Shown: positions 25,947-35,889 of the stretch, in pieces
How the letters are laid out: the number at the start of each line of letters is the position of its first letter
How positions within the stretch are numbered: position 1 is the stretch's first letter
NCBI GenBank assembly: GCA_021234155.1
Contig: JAJEKV010000011.1
Coordinates: forward strand, 19,486,677-19,550,676
Length of the DNA stretch: 64,000 nucleotides
Reading direction: 5' to 3'
Origin: Isoetes taiwanensis
Taxonomy: Eukaryota > Streptophyta > Lycopodiopsida > Isoetales > Isoetaceae
Made by a program: the position numbers and the translations under genes
The notes under the pieces: model-generated
Seen by the model: only the letters and a program-made list of their open reading frames with translations
Databases searched by the model: none
What the model was told of the DNA's origin: nothing

Positions 25947-26213
25947 ATGTAAACACGTTTCATGTGTTTTAGGCGGGGAAAGAAAAACTTTTTTTAAGAC
26001 TTTGTTTCTACTTTTGATTTCAAAAAATTTGTCTCTAATTTTTTTCTTCTCAACATATAGGCACGCTTGGCGTGCTTTCATGCCAAGCATTTTTATGTAC
26101 CGAGGGAAAAAAAAAAAACTCAGATCAGTGAACTCTTGGAGATCCAAAGTAGAAACAAACTCTTGAAAATTCTTTTTCTTCCCTTGCCCAAAGCATGTGA
26201 AGCGTGTTTACAT
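25947..26213. mobile_element. Fold-back (MITE-like) element with about 72-bp inverted ends
   Basis: The left end ATGTAAACACGTTTCATGTG (25,947 on) matches the reverse complement of the right end (to 26,213) over about 72 bases at roughly 80%, down to TTTGTTTCTACTTTTGAT. The 120-bp centre has no coding potential. No target-site duplication was identified. Confidence 0.65.
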
Positions 26214-27543
26214 ATGTATCCAAATCGTTAGACTTTCCTCAGCATAGTACATGTAGGCATGATTTTAACCTTCATTGACCCTTTTCTTTTTCTATATAAC
26301 ATACCTGATGCGTATACTGATTAAGTACTTCTTGTTTTAGATGCCAAGCCTCATTGAACCTTCTTGGCAATCTTTATACCTTAATGTGCCACAATATATA
26401 TCATTTTGGACTGATAATTCAGTGGCAATGAGGTCAAGCAGCATAATGGCCTTCAAGTTCAAGAACCCGCAGTAGCGGAAGAACCCGCAGAACCCAACTA
26501 TACTGGAAATGCAGATAGCCCCGCTACTCAGTAGGTTTGGCCAAGTAGGAAGGAATTTAGAAACAAAATTTTTGTAAATACTATCTCCAAAATATTTTGT
26601 GAATACTATCTCTATCAATACAAACTTTTGTCTATACTTGTCTAATCTTTGGCATTTTTAATCTATTTGCTACTTACCCTTTTCAAGCGATTAACTAATG
26701 GGACAAAGCTCCCTACGCTCTCATCAATTATATCCCCACCAGGGTGTAGTCGAGGTAATTCTTCATCTCTTCGTAACAGTTAATGATGGTGACCCGAACA
26801 TACTTCTCTCCAAATGGAATACCATGACAGGATCAATGATGTCAATGTTAATAGTCCAGTTTGTCTTTTTTGGATTTGTAGTTAGCATGTAACATCCCTC
26901 TTTGACACCGCATTTCAAATTGATTGATGCTCACTACAGGAATTGTATTTCTTAGAACTGAGATGCTTATCGGAGTGTGGTAGACATTCTTAGTGGAAGA
27001 ATCGCGACTTTCATTACAAACACAGACACGACCGCTTAAGCACCATAATTCAAGTTAGTATGACGATAATTTCGGGTAAAAACTTTTAAGCGAGATAAAT
27101 GTAATTAATGAAAGAACTCCACGGACTTATTTTTTAAGAAATGAATCTGCGTCATTATTGCAATACTTTCAAGAATATTTTGAGCCATATTTTGGAGGTT
27201 AATATTCAAAAAGTTTTCATGTAGGTTGGGGCACTATTTCCTCGCAGTTCTTTCTGTTCAGTAGCTCAGGCGCTTGTTCGACCAAGGCGCAATGATTCCC
27301 AACGACCTTCTGGCTTTGTAACTTTGTGAATTTGGATAGGCGACTATGTCTACTAAATCAGTTGTAGGATCAGAGTTACAAAGATTATCAGGTAATGTGA
27401 CATTGTCTAAAATTGGACCACTGGACAAGTATAAAGTCGGTAATGATGATATCAGAAAATATGTATTTTGGTCAAAACGATTTCTAAAAAATCGGAAGGC
27501 TTAAGATCATTTTGAGAGACTGCATGCTGAGGTACTGGCTGAG
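26214..27543. other. Intergenic DNA, no recognised gene
   Basis: Short open frames at 26,337-26,618 (minus) and 26,698-26,892 (plus) have no recognisable domain. A small local duplication (AAGAACCCGCAG) is at 26,462-26,494. Nothing else is supported. Confidence 0.45.
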
Positions 27544-28672
27544 TTGCAAAGAGAATAAAATATGATTTTATCGTCCACGGAGACCAACTGGCCTATGGGA
27601 CCCAAGTACAAAGAGAGAGCAAAGAGTATTACTACCGTGATTAAAAACCCCCCAGAAGGGTTTTCGGGGAAAACCTTAGTAGCAATAAGGATGCCGACAT
27701 ACCTTTACACGCTTATATACATAATCACAAGTACAAATTGAGGTTAATGCCTGACGGGGGGCATAACCGAAGTCGCCAGATCCATTACCTCCCTCCCCGA
27801 GGTACGATCCCAACAAGCCTCCACAGAGGCCGTGGCTCAAGAGCTCATGCAAGGCCCGATGGGGCACAACTAACCGAGCATACCGAGCCCGGATATGCTC
27901 GACACGGACAGCCCCGAGGGGCATGACTTTCATCCTCAATGGCTCGCTGACAAAGATCGGCGGACTCTGGCCTCACGCTGCTCCCGAATCCATCTCCCCG
28001 CCTCAATGCGGAGGTGGTGTGCACTGTCGGGAATGGAAGCAATCACCTGCGCTTTTTCATGGGTAGGTGGGTGCGCAGTAGTGGTGTGGGCCCCCTTGTG
28101 AGCATGGGATTAACTCGCCGTCGATAATTTGCCACCTTGACATGTGATGGGCCTCTGATCCCAAAGCTTGGCCATGAAGCAAGCATCCAAGTACCGCTTC
28201 AAGGCAGCGCTTCCTTCTGTATGCACCGGTCCACATCTGTGTGCCTGCACATTCCATAGCGAGAACCACTGGGCTTGCTTGTCTTTCCAAAGAGGCTTTG
28301 AGTCATCTGCGGGGCCCATCGCCACCGCCAAAGCAAGGTTGGGCAGCCGGCTTCATCCATAGCCACCACCTTCCTGAAGTAAATAATGTGACGTTCCAAA
28401 TAGCAGCCCTCTGTAATGGAAGGAAGCCTGTCTCCTGGAGCAAGATCTGATATGGGACCGTGGATTTCACTCCCAGTGCCCGGGCCAAGAAGGCCTTCTG
28501 TACCTGCTCTAGATCGTTCCAAGTGGTGAGGGATATCACTGGCCCCCACACTTCTGCCCCATAGAGGAGGACCGGTTCAACCAAGGCCCTGAACAAGTGT
28601 GCCTGGTGACCCCATGCATACAGCTCTGGGGCTCTTGTGAAGAAGATTACTTGGGAGGATGACATTGTCAAG
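27544..28672 (-). mobile_element. 5'-truncated LINE, minus strand
   Basis: The minus-strand translation near 28,610-28,520 gives HLFRALVEPVLLYGAEVWG, the reverse-transcriptase C-terminal motif also seen (damaged) in the LINE at 19,400-19,450. The 3' end, read on the minus strand, has GGGTTTTTAATCACGGTAG, then GGGTCCCATAGGCCAG, TCTCCGTGGACGATAAAA and an A/T-rich tail ending near 27,544. The 5' end stops abruptly near 28,672. It belongs to the same family as the plus-strand LINE. Confidence 0.75.
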
Positions 28673-28989
28673 TCTTAGTCTCTATTGGGTATAACGGTCT
28701 CTTACCTGAATCAACATCCTGCCTTAAAAACATATCACTCTTTGTATTGGATAACAGAGGTGGAAAAGGACACATAAGGATGAACCACAAAGACTATAGC
28801 AACTGCTTTACTTCTGGTATAAAGCAGAGTTTCATTAAATTTGGAATATACAAGCCAAGTTGGAATAATTTCCATATAATATACCTCTGAGAGCTATGTA
28901 TACCTCTATACTTATAATAGGGTTATGTGTATTACAATATGTATATCTGTTATACTAACATAACCAGATTACAACAAGATTACAAGTAC

Positions 28990-29712
28990 TATTCTAAATC
29001 ATTGTCAACAAAAGCTCCAGAGTTTCGATCATGAGATGCTCTTGATTCCATATAAGGTGGATGATAACATCGAGGGGATTAGGATAATGGCAGGCAGGAT
29101 TGATAGCAACAGTGGTCAGCCAGTCTTCAAGTGCTATACCTCACTGGCGGCACTGCCAGAGGTCCTCATAGTTCATCTTGCAAGTAATGGAATCATGTTC
29201 AAGACCAGAATGTGCCATATCTAGACGGAGGCCAATGTTGATGGACTCCGCAATTTGATGCATAGTTATACCCACCAAAATTATTGATGGTATATACATA
29301 GAAATTATTGGACGTGATATGATAGATCATATATATACTGTGTACATAATACTCGTATATACCCAATAATGTTGCTACAACGCACATCAATAATTTTATG
29401 GGTATAAGTGCAGTGGCATTCTGTGGCGTAAGGCATTCATTTGCTATGTCTCGACTTCCTGTTAGAGTTCTTGAGAGGTCGCAATTGCCTCCTCCAGCTG
29501 AACATCTCGACTCCATTACTTGCTCTATGAGCTTCAAAGATTTGTATGCATGCAAGCAAAAAGGTATCATCCTTGATCCCTGGCTGGATAGCAGAGGGTC
29601 GAGAGAGAGATTTCCCCGATGAGTACCATGTGGTTATCCATCTTGTTTGGGTTCCAAAGCGCGACACTTATGAGGTTGATAATGTCACCAATGCCTATAA
29701 TCTATGAATCAT
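28990..29712 (+). pseudogene. Unidentified coding relic interrupted by a small inverted-repeat element
   Basis: The plus strand reads sensibly from about 29,025 (FDHEMLLIPYKVDDNIEGIR) to 29,223. After the insertion at 29,268-29,407 it resumes (PPPAEHLDSITCSMSFKDLY, then KGIILDPWLDSRGSRERFP) and, after a one-base shift, ends in DEYHVVIHLVWVPKRDTYEV and a stop near 29,707. I do not recognise the protein. Its position next to the methyltransferase-like relic suggests an origin in the same mobile element, but this is inference. Confidence 0.35.
29268..29407. mobile_element. Small MITE-like insertion, 140 bp
   Basis: The left end TTATACCCACCAAAATTATT and the reverse complement of the right end (TTATACCCATAAAATTATT) form terminal inverted repeats of about 22 bp. 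The element separates two halves of a coding relic. No target-site duplication was confirmed. Confidence 0.55.
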
Positions 29713-29715
29713 GTA

Positions 29716-29805
29716 TGCTATAAGAGTATTATGCACTTATTAAAGCGTGCTATAAGAGTAATATGCACTTATTAAAATGTGCTATACAAGTATTATGGAC
29801 ATTTT
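29716..29805. repeat. Three diverged tandem units of about 38-40 bp
   Basis: The unit GTGCTATAAGAGTATTATGC followed by ACTTATTAAAG occurs three times with substitutions. Confidence 0.6.
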
Positions 29806-29849
29806 AAAGATATAAGCATTTGTACGTGATGTAAAATATAGTAGTAGTA

Positions 29850-30360
29850 TACAAGATCTCATGTATTAAGATGAAGAATGTGCTATGTCCTTCCACATAT
29901 CTACAATATATTTTGGAATTTGCACAGTTTTTGGCCTCTTGTCATTGGCATCCCAAACATAATGAATGGCATCTAATTTTCCATACCGTGAAGGATCGGT
30001 AGGATTAGGCCATCAATGCTTAGTTAAGCAGTCTGTATAGTCCCCTCTAGTAGGCTTCCACCAGGATACATAAATATGGCCAAAATTTGTAGATTCTGGA
30101 TCAAGAACAACATTCTCCTCTGCATATCCTAACCAAGTGGCAGTGTTGTCATCTCCAGGTTTGACTAGAACAAGCATACCTTTAAAACATGTACGTGAAG
30201 ATCAAACTCTTCAAGAGACATCACTGGACGCCCATCTGAAGGGCCACAATAAGAAGGTAACGGTCGCGTGACCAAGGCAGATACATCGATCTCTGGAAAA
30301 GGGCAGTTATGAAGTGACGAGTACAAGGTATGTTCACGTCTATCTAACCATATTATATTT
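29850..30360 (-). pseudogene. Unidentified coding relic, minus strand
   Basis: Read on the minus strand, RREHTLYSSLHNCPFPEIDV is followed by SALVTRPLPSYCGPSDGRPV and MSLEEFDLHVHVLK. After a frame change near 30,180 it continues as GMLVLVKPGDDNTATWLGYA, EENVVLDPESTNFGHIYVSW and YGKLDAIHYVWDANDKRPKT, ending with DMWKDIAHSS near 29,870. Codon-level sense over about 170 residues argues for a former gene, but no family is recognised. The Trp-rich part is reminiscent of C-terminal modules in some transposon-encoded proteins. It lies head-to-head with the methyltransferase-like frame across the hairpin at 30,361-30,419. Confidence 0.35.
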
Positions 30361-30419
30361 GTAAATGACGCAGCTGTGCCATTTACACACAAATGGCGCC
30401 GCTGCGCCATTTCATTTAC
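30361..30419. repeat. Hairpin at the left of the methyltransferase-like relic
   Basis: GTAAATGACGCAGCTGTGCC on the left pairs with the right arm ending in GCCATTTCATTTAC; only a five-base bulge and two mismatches interrupt about 24 pairs. A related hairpin lies at 32,054-32,110. Confidence 0.7.
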
Positions 30420-30467
30420 CATCTTCCGCTTCTAGCATCGTGACTTTTCTTGCAACACTACCTTCAA

Positions 30468-31749
30468 ATGGCCAAGAGGATTCTGAAGGGCAAATACATG
30501 AAAGACGTCAATAGGTTCGTCTTCATGCCAGATGAAATATATGCCCTTCTTCCGTGAAATGTGGAACAAATGGAGGAAGGGTAAGCTGAAGGACAATAGA
30601 GGTCAAGCTATAGTAATCAATTGGGCCAAGGACAAAGATTACTTTAGCGACAACTATCTCAGATGCATGAGGGGCCTTGACTACGAAGATTGTCGAAAGG
30701 TCCTCAATTTGAGTGGGGATATCTACTTCAAAGTCATCTCAGATTACAAAGGTGAGAAAGCATAGAACTTGAGGATCCTTGCTTACATGAAGAAGGAGAT
30801 ACTGCACTTCATCTCATATCAAATCGGCATTAAGTACACAAAATTCGAAGACTTAAGGAAGGAAACCGACGACTTTTCTGATTCTGTAGTTTTGGTTTGG
30901 GGAGTATGTCACCATAAGTGGGTGTCGGAAGGAATACTAATACATGGTAACATGCCCTTCTCTTTGGGCAGAACAATTTGAAAGATCCTTAAGCCCAAAA
31001 CAGAAAAGGACTTGCCAAAATTTTTTGTGGAGCATGTTACAATCGGGGGGATTCTACCAAACATTACAGCTTTGCCTGCCAACATGATTTATTTAGATGT
31101 GAGGCAGATTACTCCGGTTTGGAATAACGAGACCATAACCAAGTTCTTTGATTTTTCATTACAGATGACAGATGTAGAGACATACTGGATTCTTTGTTTT
31201 GTCAGACCGGAGCATAACAGTCTGTTCGCCAGTGCTCTTGAAAGACTAGAATCTAGGTCTAAAGTGTTCGTAGAAATCTATGAAGAGGAAGCTAGAGCTT
31301 TATGTGGTACTGGAATAAAAGAACCACAGGCTCTCGTTCTTGCCACGAGGATTTCTGCACACTTGGGATATCCTGATGAAGACTTGGACCTCAGATTATA
31401 TGGTGATCATCCTCGTAAGATCCCACCAGTTCCTACTATTCCTAAGGAGGCCATTGGAAGTGAGGGAGACAATATGGCTAAAAAGCTTCTGCAAGACAGG
31501 TTTAAATACAGTTGGTAGGGTATGGAAGGAGAATATCTGGTGCATAAACAGATTGGTCCTGCAATTGCGTCCTACCTCGTTGATAAGCTCTGCCCTCCCG
31601 GTAACATCGTTCTAGATTTCTTCTCTTCTGGAGCCTTTTCTAGGGCATCACTTCATGTAGGCAGAATCAGTGTGGCGTACGAGCATGACTTCAGAAAGCT
31701 TAAATGTATAGCGGGCATTCAGGGTAGGGTCCAGAACGTCCTATCCTAG
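30468..31749 (+). pseudogene. Beta-class amino-methyltransferase-like relic
   Basis: From ATG 30,468 (MAKRILKGKYMKDVNRFVFM) a frame of 28 codons leads, after a one-base shift near 30,540, into a long frame. That frame runs to 31,749 and is interrupted by just three in-frame stops (TAG 30,763, TGA 30,979, TAG 31,516). The C-terminal part has NIVLDFFSSGAFSRASLHVG (about 31,603-31,662) followed by RISVAYEHDFRKL. This resembles motif I (the SAM-binding D-x-F-x-G-x-G type loop) and the following acidic motif II of DNA N6-adenine/N4-cytosine methyltransferases. Upstream, MIYLDVRQITPVWNNETITK and YWILCFVRP would occupy the motif IV region; a clean DPPY is absent. Motif I at the C-terminal side is the order of beta-class enzymes. 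Intronless and decayed, it is probably mobile-element cargo. RNA methyltransferase or a non-catalytic paralogue are alternatives. Confidence 0.5.
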
Positions 31750-32278
31750 CGACCATTAGCGAATGCCAATTTTTTCCTCTGAAAGATGGTGGACCTGACA
31801 CCTCATTAGCCAGGGAAGAAAATGAGACTAACGAATCAAGTTCTCATAAAGAGATAGGTGAAACATCGGCCAAGGTGGTAACTTAGGAGCTGATCATGAA
31901 GAACAAACATTTGACCACAGTAAAATTAACCCAGCAGACTATGAAAAAGTTGATGATGAACATCGATGCCTATTAAAAGGCATTGTATCTACCTTGTATA
32001 TTTATATATGACTAAATGGTCCTTTGTGTAAATGATGTTATCTTTAAGAAAGTAGCGTAGCTGCACTATTTGCTGGGTCTTTACGTGAAAGCAAATAGTG
32101 CGTCTACGCTAATTGCTCTATGGTTATATTAAAGCAAATCGGGCAGCCGCACCATTTGCGTAGCCTACCTGGTGCTTCTTTGCATTTTAATATCTTCTAT
32201 TTCATTTTTCGCGCTGGATTTCTATGTTTTTCCTTATAGTTTCTTAATAAATGGCGCCATACTTTTCTTCTAAGCAAG
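31750..32278. repeat. Right flank of the methyltransferase-like relic with hairpins
   Basis: AGCGTAGCTGCACTATTTGC (32,054-32,073) pairs with 32,091-32,110 at 18 of 20 positions, and a third related arm lies at 32,133-32,160. Against the left hairpin arm (CGCAGCTGTGCCATTT), the differences are transitions only. The rest of the stretch has no recognised gene. Confidence 0.6.
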
Positions 32279-35200
32279 TTTTTTTTTTTTGAGAGTAAGA
32301 GTTGGTTTTATCATTAATTATCAAAATTAAAATACCAGGCAACATCCATGCTTATTGAAGTCAAAGCATGAAGAAATAAAGTATAGTGTAAAATCACTAT
32401 AAAGTATCAAGCCTAAATAAATACTGTATTCCAGCAATATCCAAAAATAGAGTGGAATGATGAGTAAATTGTGTAGCAAAGAGGTCCTCAACATTCGGAG
32501 CAGCATCCTAGCATTATCTCACTAGCTTACAGAGACATATAATGTCGGTAGCAAATTGTCACCCGTTGTTGTCAATTCCTGTTCACAGTACAATCCAACC
32601 AAAATAGTGAAACAAGATAGATATTTAGATTAGAGCACACCACTAAGGGAAAGATCCGGAGTGTAAAGAGATATCTCAGGTCGTTTAAAGGAGGTTCCAT
32701 GGTCAAATCAGAGGTCTATGGCTCACCAATAAAGATATAATTGAAGTAAGCATTAAAAGGATTTGTTGTCCCAAAAGTATAGGATTTGGCAGGCCAATTG
32801 TTATTGTAAAAGAGACGACTCCCAAGAATAAGAGTAGTGACCCAATACATCTACAAGTTGCTTATGATTATAGTACATCGATCTGTATCTTGATAGTTGC
32901 CTTTCTGTTAGGCTGAAATGATTGTTGAACAAAAACCACCACAAAACATGAGTCCGAATAACCTCTCTGCAGAAGATGGCAGCCCATAAGTCTTTACTAT
33001 CCTTATCATAAGGAGCCAAGCCAACCCTCATCATATTTGATTCCATTGACGTCGCCAAATTGTTCTCAAACAGACCATCAATAGTAGATTCACAAAAAGG
33101 AGACTGCTTATCAAACTTGCTTTTCCCTTCTCCTCGCAAGAACTCAAGATATTCTAGGATCATCAGAGAAGAAAATATTAGAATCCACCACATTCAGATT
33201 TGAAGCAAACATATCAAGGGCAAATTGAAAATGCAGCTTAATCCAAAATATAGAAAGATTTTTATTCCCATACAAAACATGATTTCTTGACTTCCAAATA
33301 TTCCAAAGAGCAGAATGAATAATAGTGTTAATGAATTTGTCATTGGATTGAATAATCTTGATTATTATATATGCCAAACTTATCACTTAACCAAGATCAG
33401 AACCCATTTAGCTTATTGCAGAAGAAGATATGATTCATAGTTTCATCATTACCACAGAGCAAAGGGCAACCAGCATGAATATTAGGATTCCTCCTTGATA
33501 AGGAATAAAGATTATTCAAACTACCATTAGCAATAAGCCAGATGAAATAAGAGATCTTGGGAGGACAATAAGAATTCCAGACATTAGATAATAAAGCCTT
33601 GAGCTGATAAGCATTGATTGGCCACTTAGTTAGAGCTTTACAAGGAGCATCATTACAAGAAAGGGCATTATACAGAGTCCTATCCCACCTTACCATCAAT
33701 AGTCCAATCAAGATTCCCTGGAATAGTAGAGAGGTTACACACCAGATGCTTAATATGGAAGAAGATTTTTTTATCCGAAGAAGTGCCCCTTATGACCTCT
33801 TTTAGCTTAGTCTAAGAGATGATCTCGTTGCTAGAGAAAAGATCTTTAATATAAATAAAACCTACATCAGACCATTTTTTGCAAATCCTTGGATGCCGAA
33901 TAGCAAGCATAGTAGTGTCATGATCTGCAAGAATGGGATTTCAAAAAATAGGCATTTCACCATGAAATTTGTCTTTTAAAACAAAAGCATAATTTGGGAA
34001 ATAGAGTTCCATGCTTTAATTAAATTGCACATCAGGGGAGAGATATTAGGGTAGGCTTGAGATTAACAAAGGCAGAGTGAGGTAGCAGATGTTGAATAGT
34101 AGACCATATGGATGACTTTCACGAATCCAGTATCTAATGAACTTAGAGGCAGGGGATTGGTTACCATGAATGGCCTTCCAGTCGAACTTACTTGCTAAGG
34201 ATTGAGCTTGAAGAAATATATTCTTGCAACCAAGCCCCCCCAAAGCCTTAGATCTGCAAATAGAGTCCCAGTTCACAAGATGTTTACCATTCCAGATGAA
34301 GCCTCTTATAACTTTCTCAAGATCACGATAAATTAGTTTAGGGACCACCAAGGCAGCAGTGGAAAAAATTCTAGATAAGATAGGATCCCAAAAGCCTTTG
34401 ATACTATGATTCAGAGATAGAGGCATACCCAACAATTTAGTAGCTTGAAGAGTGGAGAGAACTTTAATACCAGCCAGACTTAGATGGGTAGTGTCTCCAA
34501 CTATCAAACTTTTGTGAATATTTAATTGGATACCAGGAGCAGCTGAAAATTACTTTAGAATTTTAAAGAAGAACTCAATATTTGATATCTCAGCAAGAAA
34601 GGAGAAAGAGTCATCAGCATATTGAAGAATACTAAGAGATTCATTGGAATCTAGAAGCTGAAGACCTTTAATTGAACCAAGATTTTGGTAATGAGAAATA
34701 GCTTTAGTAAGCAACTCAGTTGCAACTAGGAAAAGATAAGGAGCAAGGGGGCAACCTTGCCTAACACCTCGAATAAGGGGAAAAAATCCAGAAGGTGAAC
34801 CATTGATAAGAACAGCTGAATTAGATCGAGAGTTTAAACCAAAAATAAGATTTCTCAATTTAGGAAGGAATCCAAGCTTAGACATTGCAAAATCAAGAAA
34901 ATGCCATCTCGCTGAATCAAAAGCATGCTTAAAAGTCCAATTCAAGAAGAACACAATTTTGTTTAGAAATCCTGTTCCAGTGGAGACCCTCCATAGCAGC
35001 CACATAATTATCCAGAATATATCTCTTGGAAAGAAAGGCAGATTGATTTAGGCTGATATTTCTCTGCAGAAAATTCTTAAGTCTGGAAGCAATGATCTTA
35101 GCACAAAGCTTATAGGTAATATTGGTTAAAGAGATAGGCCTTTAGTCATGAAGATTGGTAGGATGATCAACCTTTGGGATCAAAGAGATGAATCCACTAG

Positions 35201-35396
35201 AAATAGAAGGATGCAAATGCTCAGCCTTCCAGAAGCCATGTACAAGAGAAGTAAGGTCATTTTTCAGAACATCCCAGAATTTAACAAAGAATTCAGCAGG
35301 AAGCCCATCTGAACCAGGGGATTTTTCATTACTGAAACTGTACAGCTTTGCCCAAGATTTTAGAATATAAAATACGAGGGTTTGAACCTCTACCAC
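32279..35396 (-). mobile_element. L1-type LINE, 5' truncated, minus strand
   Basis: On the minus strand, reverse transcriptase motifs appear in order: NEKSPGSDGLPAEFFVKFW (about 35,335-35,280), FISLIPKVDHPTNLHD, LDFKHAFDSARWHFLDFAMS, GVRQGCPLAPYLF (about 34,775-34,737) and LQYADDS (about 34,627-34,608). Then comes the thumb region, a RWDRTLYNALS stretch and a zinc-knuckle-like CPLLCGNDETMNHIFFC (about 33,465-33,415). The element ends with a poly(A) tail seen as a T run at 32,279-32,291 on the plus strand. ORF1 and the endonuclease are missing, as expected for 5' truncation. Stops and frameshifts break the frame at several points. This lineage differs from the LINE with GGACGATAAAA ends. Confidence 0.85.
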
Positions 35397-35889
35397 AATA
35401 ACTCAATGTCCTAATAAGACTACTTTAACCAATGTACCCAGTGAGCTAATGTGATTATTTTTTATCTTGAATTTATGTTTTTTTTATAACAACTTTTTCA
35501 ATTGTTTTAGGGATATATAGTCTATGGTTTCAGGAATTGTTATTTTTACATCCATATCAAATCCCCCTGGAACCCCTTGTTATTTTGCTACATATATAGT
35601 GTAGCAAATTTTGTATATCAGGAACTTTGTGTACGGTGCAGATTAAGGAATAAAGGGTGAATATGCCTTCGATGCCCGGAGTTACCCCACGCGTGAATAT
35701 GCACCCAAACCAAAGGGGGTTTAAGGGGGAATTTAATTTCAACGTGTGTAATGTCATGGTTTGTGTAAACGAAGGAATGGCTAGCAAAATATCTTTGACA
35801 ACTTGCAGAATGGTACGATCTTTGACGAATTATTTTGTGGCAGCTCTAGCACTGTGATAAGATCTTGCATGTTTGATACAAAGACCAGG
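35397..35889. other. Spacer between LINE and tandem array
   Basis: No gene is recognised. Short open frames near 35,557-35,857 overlap on opposite strands and look incidental. Confidence 0.4.
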
